From assembly GCA_036555665.1 (NCBI GenBank), contig DATBKW010000089.1, positions 1 to 12,192 of the forward strand: 12,192 nt of DNA, given 5' to 3'. Positions 1 through 7,379 of the stretch are shown here, in pieces; position 1 is the first letter of the stretch, and every line of letters begins with the position of its first letter. Under the pieces are notes generated by a model. That model saw only the letters and a program-made list of their open reading frames with translations, made no database searches and was not told where the DNA came from. The position numbers and the translations under genes were made by a program. This DNA comes from JAOPZW01 sp036555665 (GTDB lineage Bacteria > Actinomycetota > Thermoleophilia > Solirubrobacterales > Solirubrobacteraceae).

Positions 1-353
1 TGGACCGGCGCGTCGAGCAGCCGTCCACGCAGGTCGTGCAGCGCGAGGTCGACGGCCGACAGCGCCATCGCGCCCGCGCCGGCCTGGCCGGCGTTGCGCA
101 GCGCCGCGTGCATCGCCTGCCAGCATTCCGCCGTGGCCAGCGCGTCGCGGCCTTCGACGGCGCCGGCGAGGACGGACTCGATCAACCCGGCGACGGAGCC
201 GTCGGCGTACGTGTAGCCGATCCCGGTCGCGCCGTCCGCGCGCACGCGCACGAGGACCATGGTGGTCGAGTCCCACTCCAACGTCCCGTCGGACTCGGGG
301 CTGTCGGTCGGGTAGGTGCGCGCCTCGGCCTCGATGCCTGCGACGCGGTTCAT
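1..353 (-). CDS. Enolase-superfamily protein (mandelate racemase/muconate lactonizing type), N-terminal part
   Basis: Partial gene; about 117 N-terminal residues are visible and the rest lies beyond the left edge. The reading shows the capping domain of mandelate racemase/muconate lactonizing enzymes: an acidic, proline-containing opening (TDSPESDGTLEWDSTT), a VLVRVRADGATGIGYTYAD strand pair, and the helical stretch ending in ALSAVDLALHDLRGRLLDAPV, which precedes the barrel in this family. The catalytic Lys and the metal-binding Asp/Glu residues sit in the unseen barrel, so substrate and reaction (racemase, cycloisomerase or sugar-acid dehydratase) cannot be assigned. The ATG at 353 directly follows the TAG stop of the thiamine-diphosphate enzyme (TAGATG), which makes co-transcription and translational coupling very likely. 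Family call is firm; function is open. Confidence 0.85.
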   Translation of the reverse strand, partial: MNRVAGIEAEARTYPTDSPESDGTLEWDSTTMVLVRVRADGATGIGYTYADGSVAGLIESVLAGAVEGRDALATAECWQAMHAALRNAGQAGAGAMALSAVDLALHDLRGRLLDAPV

Positions 354-2138
354 CTACCGGGTGACGAGGTCCTTGACCTTCTCGCGGATCGACTGGCGCA
401 CGATCCGCCCGCTCTCGGGGTCGCCGTGGAACAACGCGCGGGCGAAGCCCTGCGCGTGCTCCATGCGGATGTGCGGCGGCAGCGGCGGCACCTCCGGATC
501 GGTGACCACGTCGATGACCACGGGCCCGTCGGCGGCCAGCGCGCGGTCCCACGCGGGCCCGACGCCGTCGGGCGTCTCGACGCGGATGCCCTCCAGCCCG
601 AGCTGGCGCGCGTAGGCGGCGAAGTCGAACGGCGGCAGGTTCTGGGTCGTCTCCATCTTGGCGTCGCCCGCCAGCACCCGCTGCTCCCAGGTGACCTGGT
701 TGAGGTCGCCGTTGTTGAGGACCACGACGACGAGCGGGCCCGACCAGCGGTCGCGGTACTTGGCCAGGTCGATGAGGCCGTTGATGCCGATCATCTGCAT
801 GGCGCCATCGCCCATGCACGCGATGACCGGGCGCTGCGGGAAGGCCAGCTTGGCCGCCAGCGCGTAGGGCACCGCCGGGCACATCGTCGCCAGCGTCCCG
901 CTCAGCGCCGCGTCCATCCCTCTGCGCAGGCGCAGGTGGCGCGCCCACCAGTTCGTCGCCGAGCCCGAGTCGGCGAGCACGATCGCGCGATCGGGCAGGC
1001 GGCCGGAGAGCTCGTGGAAGACGAGCTGCGGGTTGACCGGATCGGCCTCGATGTGCGCGCGCTCGTCCAGCAGGCGCCACCAGTGACCGACGCCGTCCTC
1101 GATCTCCTGGCGCCAGGCGCGGTCCTCCTTACGCTGGAGCTGGGGCAGCAGCGCGCGCAGGGTCTCCGCGGCGTCGCCCATCATCGCCACCTCGACCGGG
1201 TAGCGGATGCCGAGCTTGCGCGCGTCGATGTCGATCTGCACGCCCCGCGCCTGGCCGGGCTTGGGCAGCCATTCCGAGTAGGGGAACGCCGTGCCGACCA
1301 TGAGCAGGGTGTCGCAGCCGTCCATCATGTCGGCGGAGGGCTTGGTTCCCAAGAGGCCGATCGAGCCGGTGACGAAGGGCAGGTCGTCGGGCACGGCGGC
1401 GCGCCCGTTGAGCGCCTTGGCCACGCCGGCGCCCAGCAGCTCGGCCACCTCGATGACCTCGTTGGTGGCGTGCTTGGCGCCCTGGCCGATGAGGATTGCC
1501 ACCTTCGAGCCGGCGTTGAGCACCTCGGCGGCCCGGCGCAGGTCGTCGTCGCCGGGACGGATGACCGGATCGTGGAAGCCCGGCTCGCCGGCGTAGATCG
1601 CGCCGTGCTCGCGCGGCGGCTCCTCGTACTCCATCTCCTGCACGTCGGAGGGCACGATCACGGCGGTGACCGTGCGCTGTGAGCGCGCGATGCGCACCGC
1701 GCGGTCGATCAGCGTCGCGGCCTGGCGCGGGTCGTTGCACTCGCCGATGTACTCGCCGGCGACATCCTTGTACAGCGCGCGCAGGTCGACCTCCTGCTGG
1801 AAGTCGCCGCCGAGCGACATCCGCTTCTGCTGGCCGACGATGGCGACGACAGCCGCGTTGTCGAGCTTGGCGTCGTAGAGGCCGTTGAGCAGGTGGACGG
1901 CGCCGGGCCCCGAGGTCGCCATGCAGACCCCGACCTCCCCGGTGAGCTTGGCGTGCGCGCACGCGGCGAAGGCGGCCAGCTCCTCGTGGCGGACCTGGAC
2001 GAACTCGACTTGGTCGCCCATCTCGTGGAAGGCGAGATTCAGTCCGTTCGTGCCGTCGCCCGGATAGCCGTAGATGCGACGCACGCCCCAGGCGTGGAGG
2101 CGCTGCAGCATGAAGACGGAGACATTCGGCGTGGACAT
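354..2138 (-). CDS. Thiamine-diphosphate-dependent enzyme, pyruvate oxidase/acetolactate synthase-like
   Basis: A 594-residue protein with the full three-domain architecture of the pyruvate oxidase/acetolactate synthase family, at the usual family length. The N-terminal domain has GYPGDGTNGL (24-33) and VRHEE, with Glu52 in the place of the glutamate that activates the cofactor. The central domain spans about 195-335. The C-terminal domain carries the cofactor/Mg motif from GDGAMQM (443-449) to the NN pair at 475-476. Proteins of this kind decarboxylate pyruvate or another 2-oxo acid in the cytosol, often with FAD, passing electrons to quinone or oxygen. The sequence does not show which substrate or acceptor is used, so I withhold poxB. 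The ATG at 2138 fits the family start. No clear Shine-Dalgarno is visible, but a CGGGTA motif lies 11 bases upstream, which could suit a very short leader. It shares an operon with the enolase-superfamily gene and is divergent from the anti-sigma kinase gene. Confidence 0.93.
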   Translation of the reverse strand: MSTPNVSVFMLQRLHAWGVRRIYGYPGDGTNGLNLAFHEMGDQVEFVQVRHEELAAFAACAHAKLTGEVGVCMATSGPGAVHLLNGLYDAKLDNAAVVAIVGQQKRMSLGGDFQQEVDLRALYKDVAGEYIGECNDPRQAATLIDRAVRIARSQRTVTAVIVPSDVQEMEYEEPPREHGAIYAGEPGFHDPVIRPGDDDLRRAAEVLNAGSKVAILIGQGAKHATNEVIEVAELLGAGVAKALNGRAAVPDDLPFVTGSIGLLGTKPSADMMDGCDTLLMVGTAFPYSEWLPKPGQARGVQIDIDARKLGIRYPVEVAMMGDAAETLRALLPQLQRKEDRAWRQEIEDGVGHWWRLLDERAHIEADPVNPQLVFHELSGRLPDRAIVLADSGSATNWWARHLRLRRGMDAALSGTLATMCPAVPYALAAKLAFPQRPVIACMGDGAMQMIGINGLIDLAKYRDRWSGPLVVVVLNNGDLNQVTWEQRVLAGDAKMETTQNLPPFDFAAYARQLGLEGIRVETPDGVGPAWDRALAADGPVVIDVVTDPEVPPLPPHIRMEHAQGFARALFHGDPESGRIVRQSIREKVKDLVTR

Positions 2139-2198
2139 GGATCGGCACTACCCGCAAGCGAGCGTGTGCTGACGGCAAGGGCCGGGGAAACCGACGAC
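2139..2198. promoter_or_regulatory. Divergent intergenic region between the thiamine-diphosphate enzyme and anti-sigma genes
   Basis: About 60 bases separate the two divergent start codons and must hold promoters for both directions. On the minus strand GGGTA (2153 to 2149) resembles the GGGTA -10 element of SigB/SigF-type promoters and ends 10 bases before the ATG. The matching GTTT -35 box is not convincing: GTCA is seen at a 16-base spacing. On the plus strand GGGGAAA, about ten bases before the ATG at 2199, can act as ribosome binding site. Assignment is tentative. Confidence 0.35.
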
Positions 2199-2597
2199 AT
2201 GGACCTCCCGCGCGTGCGGTGGACGGCGCCGGCGCTCGCCGACGAAGTCGGCCGGATGCGCCGCGCGGCCTCGGCGGCGGCCGCCGAGCACGGGCTCGAC
2301 GGGAGGGCGCTCGAGCATCTGGAGCTGGCCGTCTCCGAAGCGCTGACGAACGTCGTCCTGCACGCCTACCAGGACGAGCCGGGGCCGATGAGCGTCGAGG
2401 TCGAGTCCGACGACGACGAGATCCGCGTGACGGTCGCCGATGACGGTGGCGGCATCGCGGCGCAGGCCGAGCATCGCGGGCCGGGCATGGGACTCGGGAT
2501 CCTCGCCTCGGCCGCCGACTTCTGCGAGATCCGCAGCCGGCGCGGCGTCGGGGTCGAAGTGCTGCTCGGCTTCCAGCGGCAGACCGCGGCGAGCTGA
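2199..2597 (+). CDS. RsbW-like anti-sigma factor, serine kinase-type ATPase
   Basis: A 132-residue single-domain protein of the GHKL ATPase fold, the size and layout of RsbW/SpoIIAB anti-sigma kinases. The N box is ELAVSEALTNVVLHAY (42-57, with Glu47 and Asn51 as ATP/Mg ligands), the G1 box is VADDGGGI (79-86) and the G2 box GMGLGIL (96-102). In the family such proteins sequester a sigma factor and, when freed, phosphorylate a STAS antagonist on serine. The frame stays open far upstream, but homology begins only near PRVRWTAP, so I take ATG 2199, which has a GGGGAAA ribosome site; GTG 2166 is an alternative. The sigma factor gene follows 64 bases later on the same strand, which suggests it is the partner. 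The likely antagonist is the STAS protein at 7389-7748. Confidence 0.9.
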   Translation: MDLPRVRWTAPALADEVGRMRRAASAAAAEHGLDGRALEHLELAVSEALTNVVLHAYQDEPGPMSVEVESDDDEIRVTVADDGGGIAAQAEHRGPGMGLGILASAADFCEIRSRRGVGVEVLLGFQRQTAAS

Positions 2598-2602
2598 CAG
2601 CA

Positions 2603-2615
2603 GTTGCTTTGCAAC
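2603..2615 (+). other. Small inverted repeat between anti-sigma and sigma genes
   Basis: GTTGC-TTT-GCAAC forms a 5-bp hairpin just after the anti-sigma stop codon. It has no T-run, so it is unlikely to be a strong terminator. It could weakly separate expression of the two genes or be chance. Confidence 0.3.
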
Positions 2616-2661
2616 ATCGGCCTGGTGCCTCGGTGTCGGGAGCGATACGCCGGGAACGTCG

Positions 2662-3510
2662 ATGGAAGTGGGCCCAGGTCAACCGGCAGCTCCAGCGATG
2701 CCCGACCCTGAAACGGCGGGGTCCGTGCACGCGGCGAATGTGCGCCGCCTGCGGGAGGATCGCGAGCTGTTCGAACGTTGCGTCGACCGGCACGACGCGG
2801 TCGACCGCGAGCTGCTCGTCGAGCGCTTCATGCCGTTGGCGCGCAGCCTCGCGGCGCGCTACCTGCGCCACGGCGAGGCGTTCGACGACATCTTCCAGGT
2901 CGCGTGCCTGGGCCTGGTCAAGGCGATCGACGGCTTCGACGTCGACCGCGGGCGCGCGTTCTCGTCGTATGCCGTGCCGACGATCGTCGGCGAGATCAAG
3001 CGCTACTACCGCGATCGCACGTGGACGGTCCACGTGCCCCGCGACCTGCAGGAGCTGACGCTCGTCGTCGACCGCGCGATCGGGACGCTCGAGCGCGACC
3101 TGTCGCGCAAGCCGACGGTCGACGAGGTCGCGCAGTATCTCGACATCGGCGACGAGGAGGTGCTCGAGGCGCTGCAGGCCAGCCACGCCCACCGAGCCGG
3201 CTCGCTCGACGCCCCGCGCCGCGAGGACGACGACAGCGGCACCACGATCGGCGACGCGATCGGCGTGAGCGAGCACGGCTTCGGGCAGGCCGAGCAGCGC
3301 GTGATGCTGCGCGCGCTGCTCGCCGGACTGCCCCCGCGCGATCGCCTGGTGGTGCGCCTGCGGTTCGAGCGCGACCTGACTCAACGGGAGATCGGCGAGC
3401 ACGTGGGCCTCAGCCAGATGCAGGTCTCGCGCATCCTGCGCAGCAGCATCGCCAGGCTGCGGGAGTGCGCGCGCACGCCCGGCACGGCCGACGAGCTCGC
3501 CCGGCATTAG
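2662..3510 (+). CDS. RNA polymerase sigma factor, SigB/SigF/SigG subfamily
   Basis: A 282-residue sigma-70 family protein of group 3 type. Region 2 covers about 53-122 and includes DDIFQVACLGLVKAIDGFD and FSSYAVPTIVGEIKRYYRD, the core-binding and -10 recognition segment of SigB/SigF proteins. Region 3 follows at about 125-205 (VPRDLQELTLVVDRAI, RKPTVDEVAQYL). Region 4 at about 215-268 contains LPPRDRLVVRLRF and the helix-turn-helix LTQREIGEHVGLSQMQVSRI that reads the -35 box. The long N-terminal frame before ATG 2662 is low-complexity and overlaps the anti-sigma gene, so it is excluded; ATG 2698 is another possible start. Order anti-sigma then sigma on one strand is the classic arrangement for a partner-switched stress or sporulation sigma factor. 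The promoters it reads are predicted, from the family, to resemble GTTT-N15-GGGTA. Confidence 0.92.
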   Translation: MEVGPGQPAAPAMPDPETAGSVHAANVRRLREDRELFERCVDRHDAVDRELLVERFMPLARSLAARYLRHGEAFDDIFQVACLGLVKAIDGFDVDRGRAFSSYAVPTIVGEIKRYYRDRTWTVHVPRDLQELTLVVDRAIGTLERDLSRKPTVDEVAQYLDIGDEEVLEALQASHAHRAGSLDAPRREDDDSGTTIGDAIGVSEHGFGQAEQRVMLRALLAGLPPRDRLVVRLRFERDLTQREIGEHVGLSQMQVSRILRSSIARLRECARTPGTADELARH

Positions 3511-3534
3511 TGCCCGCAGTGGTACAAGTGGCAC

Positions 3535-4497
3535 ATGGGGGAAACCCCCGAACAGGCCGATGTCCGATGGGAACGGCTGCTCGATCTCGATCGCGACCTG
3601 GCCGAGGTGCTGGGCAGCGCGGTCGCCGCGCGCGCGCGTGACCGCGTGGGCGTGGCCACGGTCCGCCTCGGCGCCGGGTCGTGGCGCCCGGAGACGCTCG
3701 CGCCGGAGATGCGCCGTGCGTTCGGCCTGATCGTCTGCAAGGGCCTCATCGTCCGCGAGCTCCACCTCGCCGGAACCCTGACCGCCGACCTCATCGGCCC
3801 CGGTGACATCGTGGCCATCGGCCACACCGGCGAGCCGCTGTTGGCCACCGGCGAGCACTGGCACGTCACCGGCGGCGCGCTCGTCGCGATTCTCGACGAC
3901 CGGGTGCTTCCCGGACTGCACGCGTGGCCGGTCCTGAGCTCGCGCCTGATCGAGCGCGCGGCGCGCCAGGCGGCCCGCGCGGCCGAGCAGCGCGCGATCT
4001 CGCAGCTCCCGCGCGTCGAGCTGCGCATCCGCGCCCTGCTGTGGCACCTCGCCGAGCGCTGGGGGCGGATGGGGCCCAACGGTGTCCTGCTGCCGCTCGA
4101 GCTCACGCACGGCGCGCTCGGCCACCTCGTCGGCGCCCGCCGGCCAACGGTGACGCTCGCCTTGAGCGAGCTCGCCCGCGACGGCGCGATCGTGCGCCGG
4201 GACGACGGCGCCTGGGTGCTGCGCGCGGACTCCAACCCGTCGGCACCCTCGACGAATGGCCCGTCGCACCGCCGGATGGCCGCCGTGCGTACGCCCGCTG
4301 CCGGCCGGCCCAGGGCGTCGCTCGTCGTCCACGTGCCCGACTCGACGTTCCTCGCCGAGCGCATCGAGCGCGTCCGCATCGCCAGCGCCGAACAGCGCGC
4401 TCACAGCGTCGCGCTGCTCGAGCGCTGTGAAGCCACGCGGCAGCGCGCGGCGAGCGCGCGCGCGAGGCGCCTCAGTTCGAGGGCTCAGGCCGGCTGA
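3535..4497 (+). CDS. Crp/Fnr-family transcriptional regulator with C-terminal extension
   Basis: A 320-residue protein. Residues about 35-150 look like a degenerate cyclic-nucleotide-binding beta barrel (LIVRELHLAGTLTADLIGPG and following strands) joined to a long helix (138-175). A winged helix-turn-helix of Crp type follows at about 185-230, with recognition segment LTHGALGHLVGARRPTVTLA and wing DGAIVRRDDGAWVL. The canonical cAMP-binding residues are not recognisable, so the ligand is unknown and may not be a cyclic nucleotide. Roughly 90 residues beyond the wing are unusual for the family: a Pro/Ser-rich linker, then an Arg/Ala-rich helical tail. The gene starts 24 bases after the sigma factor stop, so it probably shares its transcript, but no clear ribosome site precedes ATG 3535. 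Its last 26 bases overlap the convergent cheR-like gene. Confidence 0.85.
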   Translation: MGETPEQADVRWERLLDLDRDLAEVLGSAVAARARDRVGVATVRLGAGSWRPETLAPEMRRAFGLIVCKGLIVRELHLAGTLTADLIGPGDIVAIGHTGEPLLATGEHWHVTGGALVAILDDRVLPGLHAWPVLSSRLIERAARQAARAAEQRAISQLPRVELRIRALLWHLAERWGRMGPNGVLLPLELTHGALGHLVGARRPTVTLALSELARDGAIVRRDDGAWVLRADSNPSAPSTNGPSHRRMAAVRTPAAGRPRASLVVHVPDSTFLAERIERVRIASAEQRAHSVALLERCEATRQRAASARARRLSSRAQAG

Positions 4498-6322
4498 TCT
4501 CTTCCATCAGGAGGATCGCGCCCGAAACCTCGTCGCCGTCGACGCTGAGTGGCAGCACAACCACCCGGCAGTCGATCGCTCGGCCGCGGCGATTGGTCGC
4601 CTCCAGCATCAGCTCCACGCGGTGCCGGCCGTCGCCGATGACCTCGCGGAGTGGGTCCGCGAGCTCGTCGACCTTCAGCCCGAGGTCGAGGTCGAGCAGG
4701 TTCTCGCCCTCCGCCTCGTCCATGCGTACGCCCCAAAGGTCGACGGAGTACGCGTTCCAGACCTGCACGGTGAGGTTGCTGTCGAGGACGGCGACCGCCA
4801 CCCCCATGCTCGTCAGGATCGCCTCGAGGAACGCGTTGACCTCGTTGAGCTCGAGCGTGCGCTGGCGCAGCTCGTCGTTGATCGTCTCGAGCTCTTCGTT
4901 GGTGGACTGCAGCTCCTCGTTCATCGTCTCGAGCTCTTCGTTGGTGGACTGCAGCTCCTCGTTGGTCGTCTCGAGCTCTTCGTTGGTGGACTGCAGCTCC
5001 TCGTTGGTCGTCTCGAGCTCCTCGACCGTCGACTGCAGCTCCTCGTAGGCGTTCTCGAGCTCGCGTTTGGAGCCCTCGAGCTCGTTCTGGAGGCGCCGCT
5101 GGACGGTGACGTCCGCGTAGGTGATCGACGTGCCGAGCAGGCGTTCGCCCGCGTAGAGCGGGATGATGTGGACCTCGAGCTCGCGGGCCTCGCCGCCGGA
5201 CACCGTCATCGACACGTGCGAGAGCGCGATCGTGCGGCGCTCGGCGTGCGCCATCTCGAGGTTGGCGCGCAGCTCGACCGGGCGGTAGGACAGCTCCAGG
5301 TCCTTCAGCGGCCGCCCGACGTCGGCGGTCGACAGGGCGAACAGGGTCCGCGCGTGCTGGTTGACCAGCACGACATTGGCATCTGCGTCGAGCGCGATCT
5401 GCGCGACGGGCGCGGTGTCGACAGCGCTCTCGCGGACGGCGCTGGTGAGCTCGCCGGTGGCCTGCAGGTGCTCGGGAGCGACGGTGTACAGCAGGCGGTC
5501 GCGCAGCGTGGGGCGCATCACCTTGGAGAACACGCGGCGCTTGAGGCTGACGGGCTTGAACAGCTCGGAGTGCGTGATCAGCATCTCCGACTTGCCGAGG
5601 TACAGGTAGCCCTCGTTCTTCAGCGCGAAGTGAAAGCGGTTGAGGATCGCCTCCTGCGTCTCCGCGTTGAAGTACATGAGCGTGTTGCGGCACGTCAGCA
5701 GGTCGATGCGCGAGATCGGCGCGTCCTGGACGAGGTCGTTGCGGCCGAAGATCACCGTCCGCCGGAGGTCGTTGCGGAAGGCGTAGCGCTGTTCGACGCG
5801 CTCGAAGTAGCGCTCGCGCAGCTCGTCCGGGACCGCCTCGAGCGACTTCGCGGGGTACGTGGCGTGGCGCGCTTCGTTGAGCGCTTCCTCGTCGACGTCC
5901 GTGCCATAGATCTTCACGCGATCCAGGTAGCGCCCCTCGCCGAGGGCCTCGGCGAGCACCATCGCCATCGTGTATGTCTCCTCGCCCGAGGCGCAGCCCG
6001 CGCACCACACGCGCAGCGGGCTGCTGTCGCCGACCGAATTCAGGAGGCGCGGGATGACATCGCTGGAGAGGTAGTCCCAGGCGGGCGCATCGCGGAAGAA
6101 GCCGGTGACGTTGATGAGGATCGTGTTGAAGAGGAGGGCGAACTCGTCCGGGTGGACCTCGAGGTAGTCGAGGTAGTCCTGGTAAGACCCGTTGTCGACC
6201 TCCTGCATGCGCTTACTGATGCGGCGCTCCAGGCTCGTGCGCTTGTAGCCCGTGAAGTCGAAGCCGCGGGTGCGCTTCAGGTAGTCCAGGAGGACGTCGA
6301 GGCCCGCGGAGGTGGCGGCCAT
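4472..6322 (-). CDS. CheR-type methyltransferase with PAS-coiled coil-PAS tail
   Basis: A 616-residue multidomain protein. Residues 5-65 form the CheR all-alpha N-terminal domain. About 70-275 is the SAM-dependent methyltransferase, with RVWCAGCASGEETYTMAM (104-121) as SAM loop, YGTDVDEEAL and DLLTCRNTLMYF (207-218). A PAS-like domain spans about 300-405, a long coiled coil about 408-500 built on 14-residue repeats, and a second PAS domain about 503-612. Known CheR proteins methylate receptor glutamates. This layout matches the middle of CheB-CheR-PAS fusion sensors, but here CheB is a separate gene 19 bases upstream and no histidine kinase domain follows. ATG 6322 is preceded by GAGGG and AGG ribosome-site candidates. 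No receptor, CheA or CheW lies in the window, so the methylation target is unknown. PAS ligands cannot be read from sequence. Confidence 0.92.
   Translation of the reverse strand: MAATSAGLDVLLDYLKRTRGFDFTGYKRTSLERRISKRMQEVDNGSYQDYLDYLEVHPDEFALLFNTILINVTGFFRDAPAWDYLSSDVIPRLLNSVGDSSPLRVWCAGCASGEETYTMAMVLAEALGEGRYLDRVKIYGTDVDEEALNEARHATYPAKSLEAVPDELRERYFERVEQRYAFRNDLRRTVIFGRNDLVQDAPISRIDLLTCRNTLMYFNAETQEAILNRFHFALKNEGYLYLGKSEMLITHSELFKPVSLKRRVFSKVMRPTLRDRLLYTVAPEHLQATGELTSAVRESAVDTAPVAQIALDADANVVLVNQHARTLFALSTADVGRPLKDLELSYRPVELRANLEMAHAERRTIALSHVSMTVSGGEARELEVHIIPLYAGERLLGTSITYADVTVQRRLQNELEGSKRELENAYEELQSTVEELETTNEELQSTNEELETTNEELQSTNEELETMNEELQSTNEELETINDELRQRTLELNEVNAFLEAILTSMGVAVAVLDSNLTVQVWNAYSVDLWGVRMDEAEGENLLDLDLGLKVDELADPLREVIGDGRHRVELMLEATNRRGRAIDCRVVVLPLSVDGDEVSGAILLMEEISRPEPSN
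4881..5048 (-). repeat. Tandem 42-bp repeats encoding coiled-coil heptads in the cheR-like gene
   Basis: Four direct units of 42 bp lie at 4881-4922, 4923-4964, 4965-5006 and 5007-5048. Units 1 and 2 differ at one base, as do units 2 and 3; unit 4 has diverged. Each encodes 14 residues of the form NEELQSTNEELETT, exactly two heptads, so gain or loss of a unit would keep both reading frame and coiled-coil register. Similar heptads are familiar in CheB-CheR fusion sensors; the near-identity at DNA level suggests recent duplication or conversion. Confidence 0.92.
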
Positions 6323-6341
6323 GACGACACCTATCCCTCAG

Positions 6342-7379
6342 TCATGAGGCGGCCTCGGCCTCGCCCCCGGGCGTGGCTGCGCGCGCGTGCTCGATGGCGT
6401 CGCGTACCAGGCCCGCGCGGCGCTCGGCGTCCGCCGCCTGAGCTTCGAAGTTACGTGCTGAGCGCTGTTGGCTGCTCTCGTCGGCCCGGGCCGACATCTT
6501 GCGCAGGAGCTCGGCGCGGTCCTCCAGGGCGCGGACCGCGGTCCACAGGGCGCCCTCGAGCTCGTGCGCCTGGCCGGCGGCGAGGCTCTCGATGGAGAAG
6601 ACGTGGCCCACGCTGCAGCGAAAGCGCCTGAGCCCGCCCTCCTCCTGCTCGAACAGCACGCCGCCGCAGTCCGGGCAGGTGAACCGCGTGCCGGTTGCGT
6701 CCTCGCGCGGCGCGTCGGCGATCGAGGGGGTCTTCGGATCCTCCATCATGCGCACGCCTCCTGGGGGCGGGTGGCCGACGGGCTGGTGTCGCGCGAGCCA
6801 GCCGGCCATCTGCGCCAGCGGCAGCACGGCATCGACCCGCACGTGGGCGATCGCACTCGTCGGCATGCCGGGATACAGCGCCTCCGCGGGATCCTGGACG
6901 ACGGCGGCGCCGCCACGGCGCTTGATGGCCAGCAGGCCCGCAGTGCCGTCGTCGCGCGAGCCCGAGAGCACGAAGCCGACCACGGTGCCGTCGTAGGCCT
7001 CGGCGGCGCTGCGCATCGTCGCGTCGATCGCCGGGCGGTGCCCGTTCTCGCGCGGGGCCTGGGTGAGGCGCACGCGGCCGGGCTCGACCTCGAGGTGGTG
7101 GTCAGGCGGAGCGACGTAGATGTGGCCGCCCAGCAGCGGATCGCCGTCGGTCGGGCTGTGCACCGGCAGGCGCGCCGCCCGGCCGAGGATGTGCGGCATC
7201 GCGCTCGTCCCGGCCGGCGAGACGTGCAGGACCACGCAGACCGCCTGGCGCGTATCGGCGGGGAGCGCGCGCACGAAGGTCACGAGCGCCTCGACGCCTC
7301 CGGCCGATGCCCCTACGACCAGCACGCCGTCCGCCACGGAGGCAAGGGCAGGCGTAGGCGAAGGAGCGTCGGGCTCCAC
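6342..7379 (-). CDS. Stand-alone CheB-type protein-glutamate methylesterase with zinc-ribbon tail
   Basis: A 345-residue protein. Residues about 18-195 form the CheB catalytic domain with all three triad members visible: Ser25 in GASAGG, His52 in VVLHVSP and Asp144 in SGSRDDG. The glycine-rich GHIYVAPPDHH strand is also present. The receiver domain that normally precedes and controls CheB is missing, so activity cannot be switched by CheA phosphotransfer in the usual way. After a linker, residues 235-259 make a likely zinc ribbon (Cys235, Cys238, Cys255, His259: CPDCGG and CSVGH), followed by a helical C-terminus. The reaction in the family is hydrolysis of receptor glutamyl methyl esters or deamidation. 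The start is GTG 7379, 9 bases after the STAS stop, inside a probable intercistronic hairpin; later GTG codons are possible starts. It pairs with the CheR-like gene downstream. Confidence 0.9.
   Translation of the reverse strand: MEPDAPSPTPALASVADGVLVVGASAGGVEALVTFVRALPADTRQAVCVVLHVSPAGTSAMPHILGRAARLPVHSPTDGDPLLGGHIYVAPPDHHLEVEPGRVRLTQAPRENGHRPAIDATMRSAAEAYDGTVVGFVLSGSRDDGTAGLLAIKRRGGAAVVQDPAEALYPGMPTSAIAHVRVDAVLPLAQMAGWLARHQPVGHPPPGGVRMMEDPKTPSIADAPREDATGTRFTCPDCGGVLFEQEEGGLRRFRCSVGHVFSIESLAAGQAHELEGALWTAVRALEDRAELLRKMSARADESSQQRSARNFEAQAADAERRAGLVRDAIEHARAATPGGEAEAAS

Noticed and set aside
36..1682. Long plus-strand open frame of 548 codons
   Set aside because: It lies antisense to the thiamine-diphosphate enzyme and the enolase-superfamily gene, both with clear family motifs; its own product is His/Arg/Ala/Val-rich noise typical of GC-rich antisense frames.
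1129..4404. Minus-strand open frame of 1091 codons
   Set aside because: It spans several recognised genes on both strands and yields Arg/Ala-rich low-complexity sequence with no domain.
4881..5048. CRISPR-like direct repeats
   Set aside because: Units are contiguous with no spacers and encode a coiled coil in frame.
4256..6631. Plus-strand open frame of 791 codons with repeated leucine-rich segments
   Set aside because: The repeats are the antisense reading of the CheR coiled-coil repeats; the minus-strand frame has all CheR motifs.
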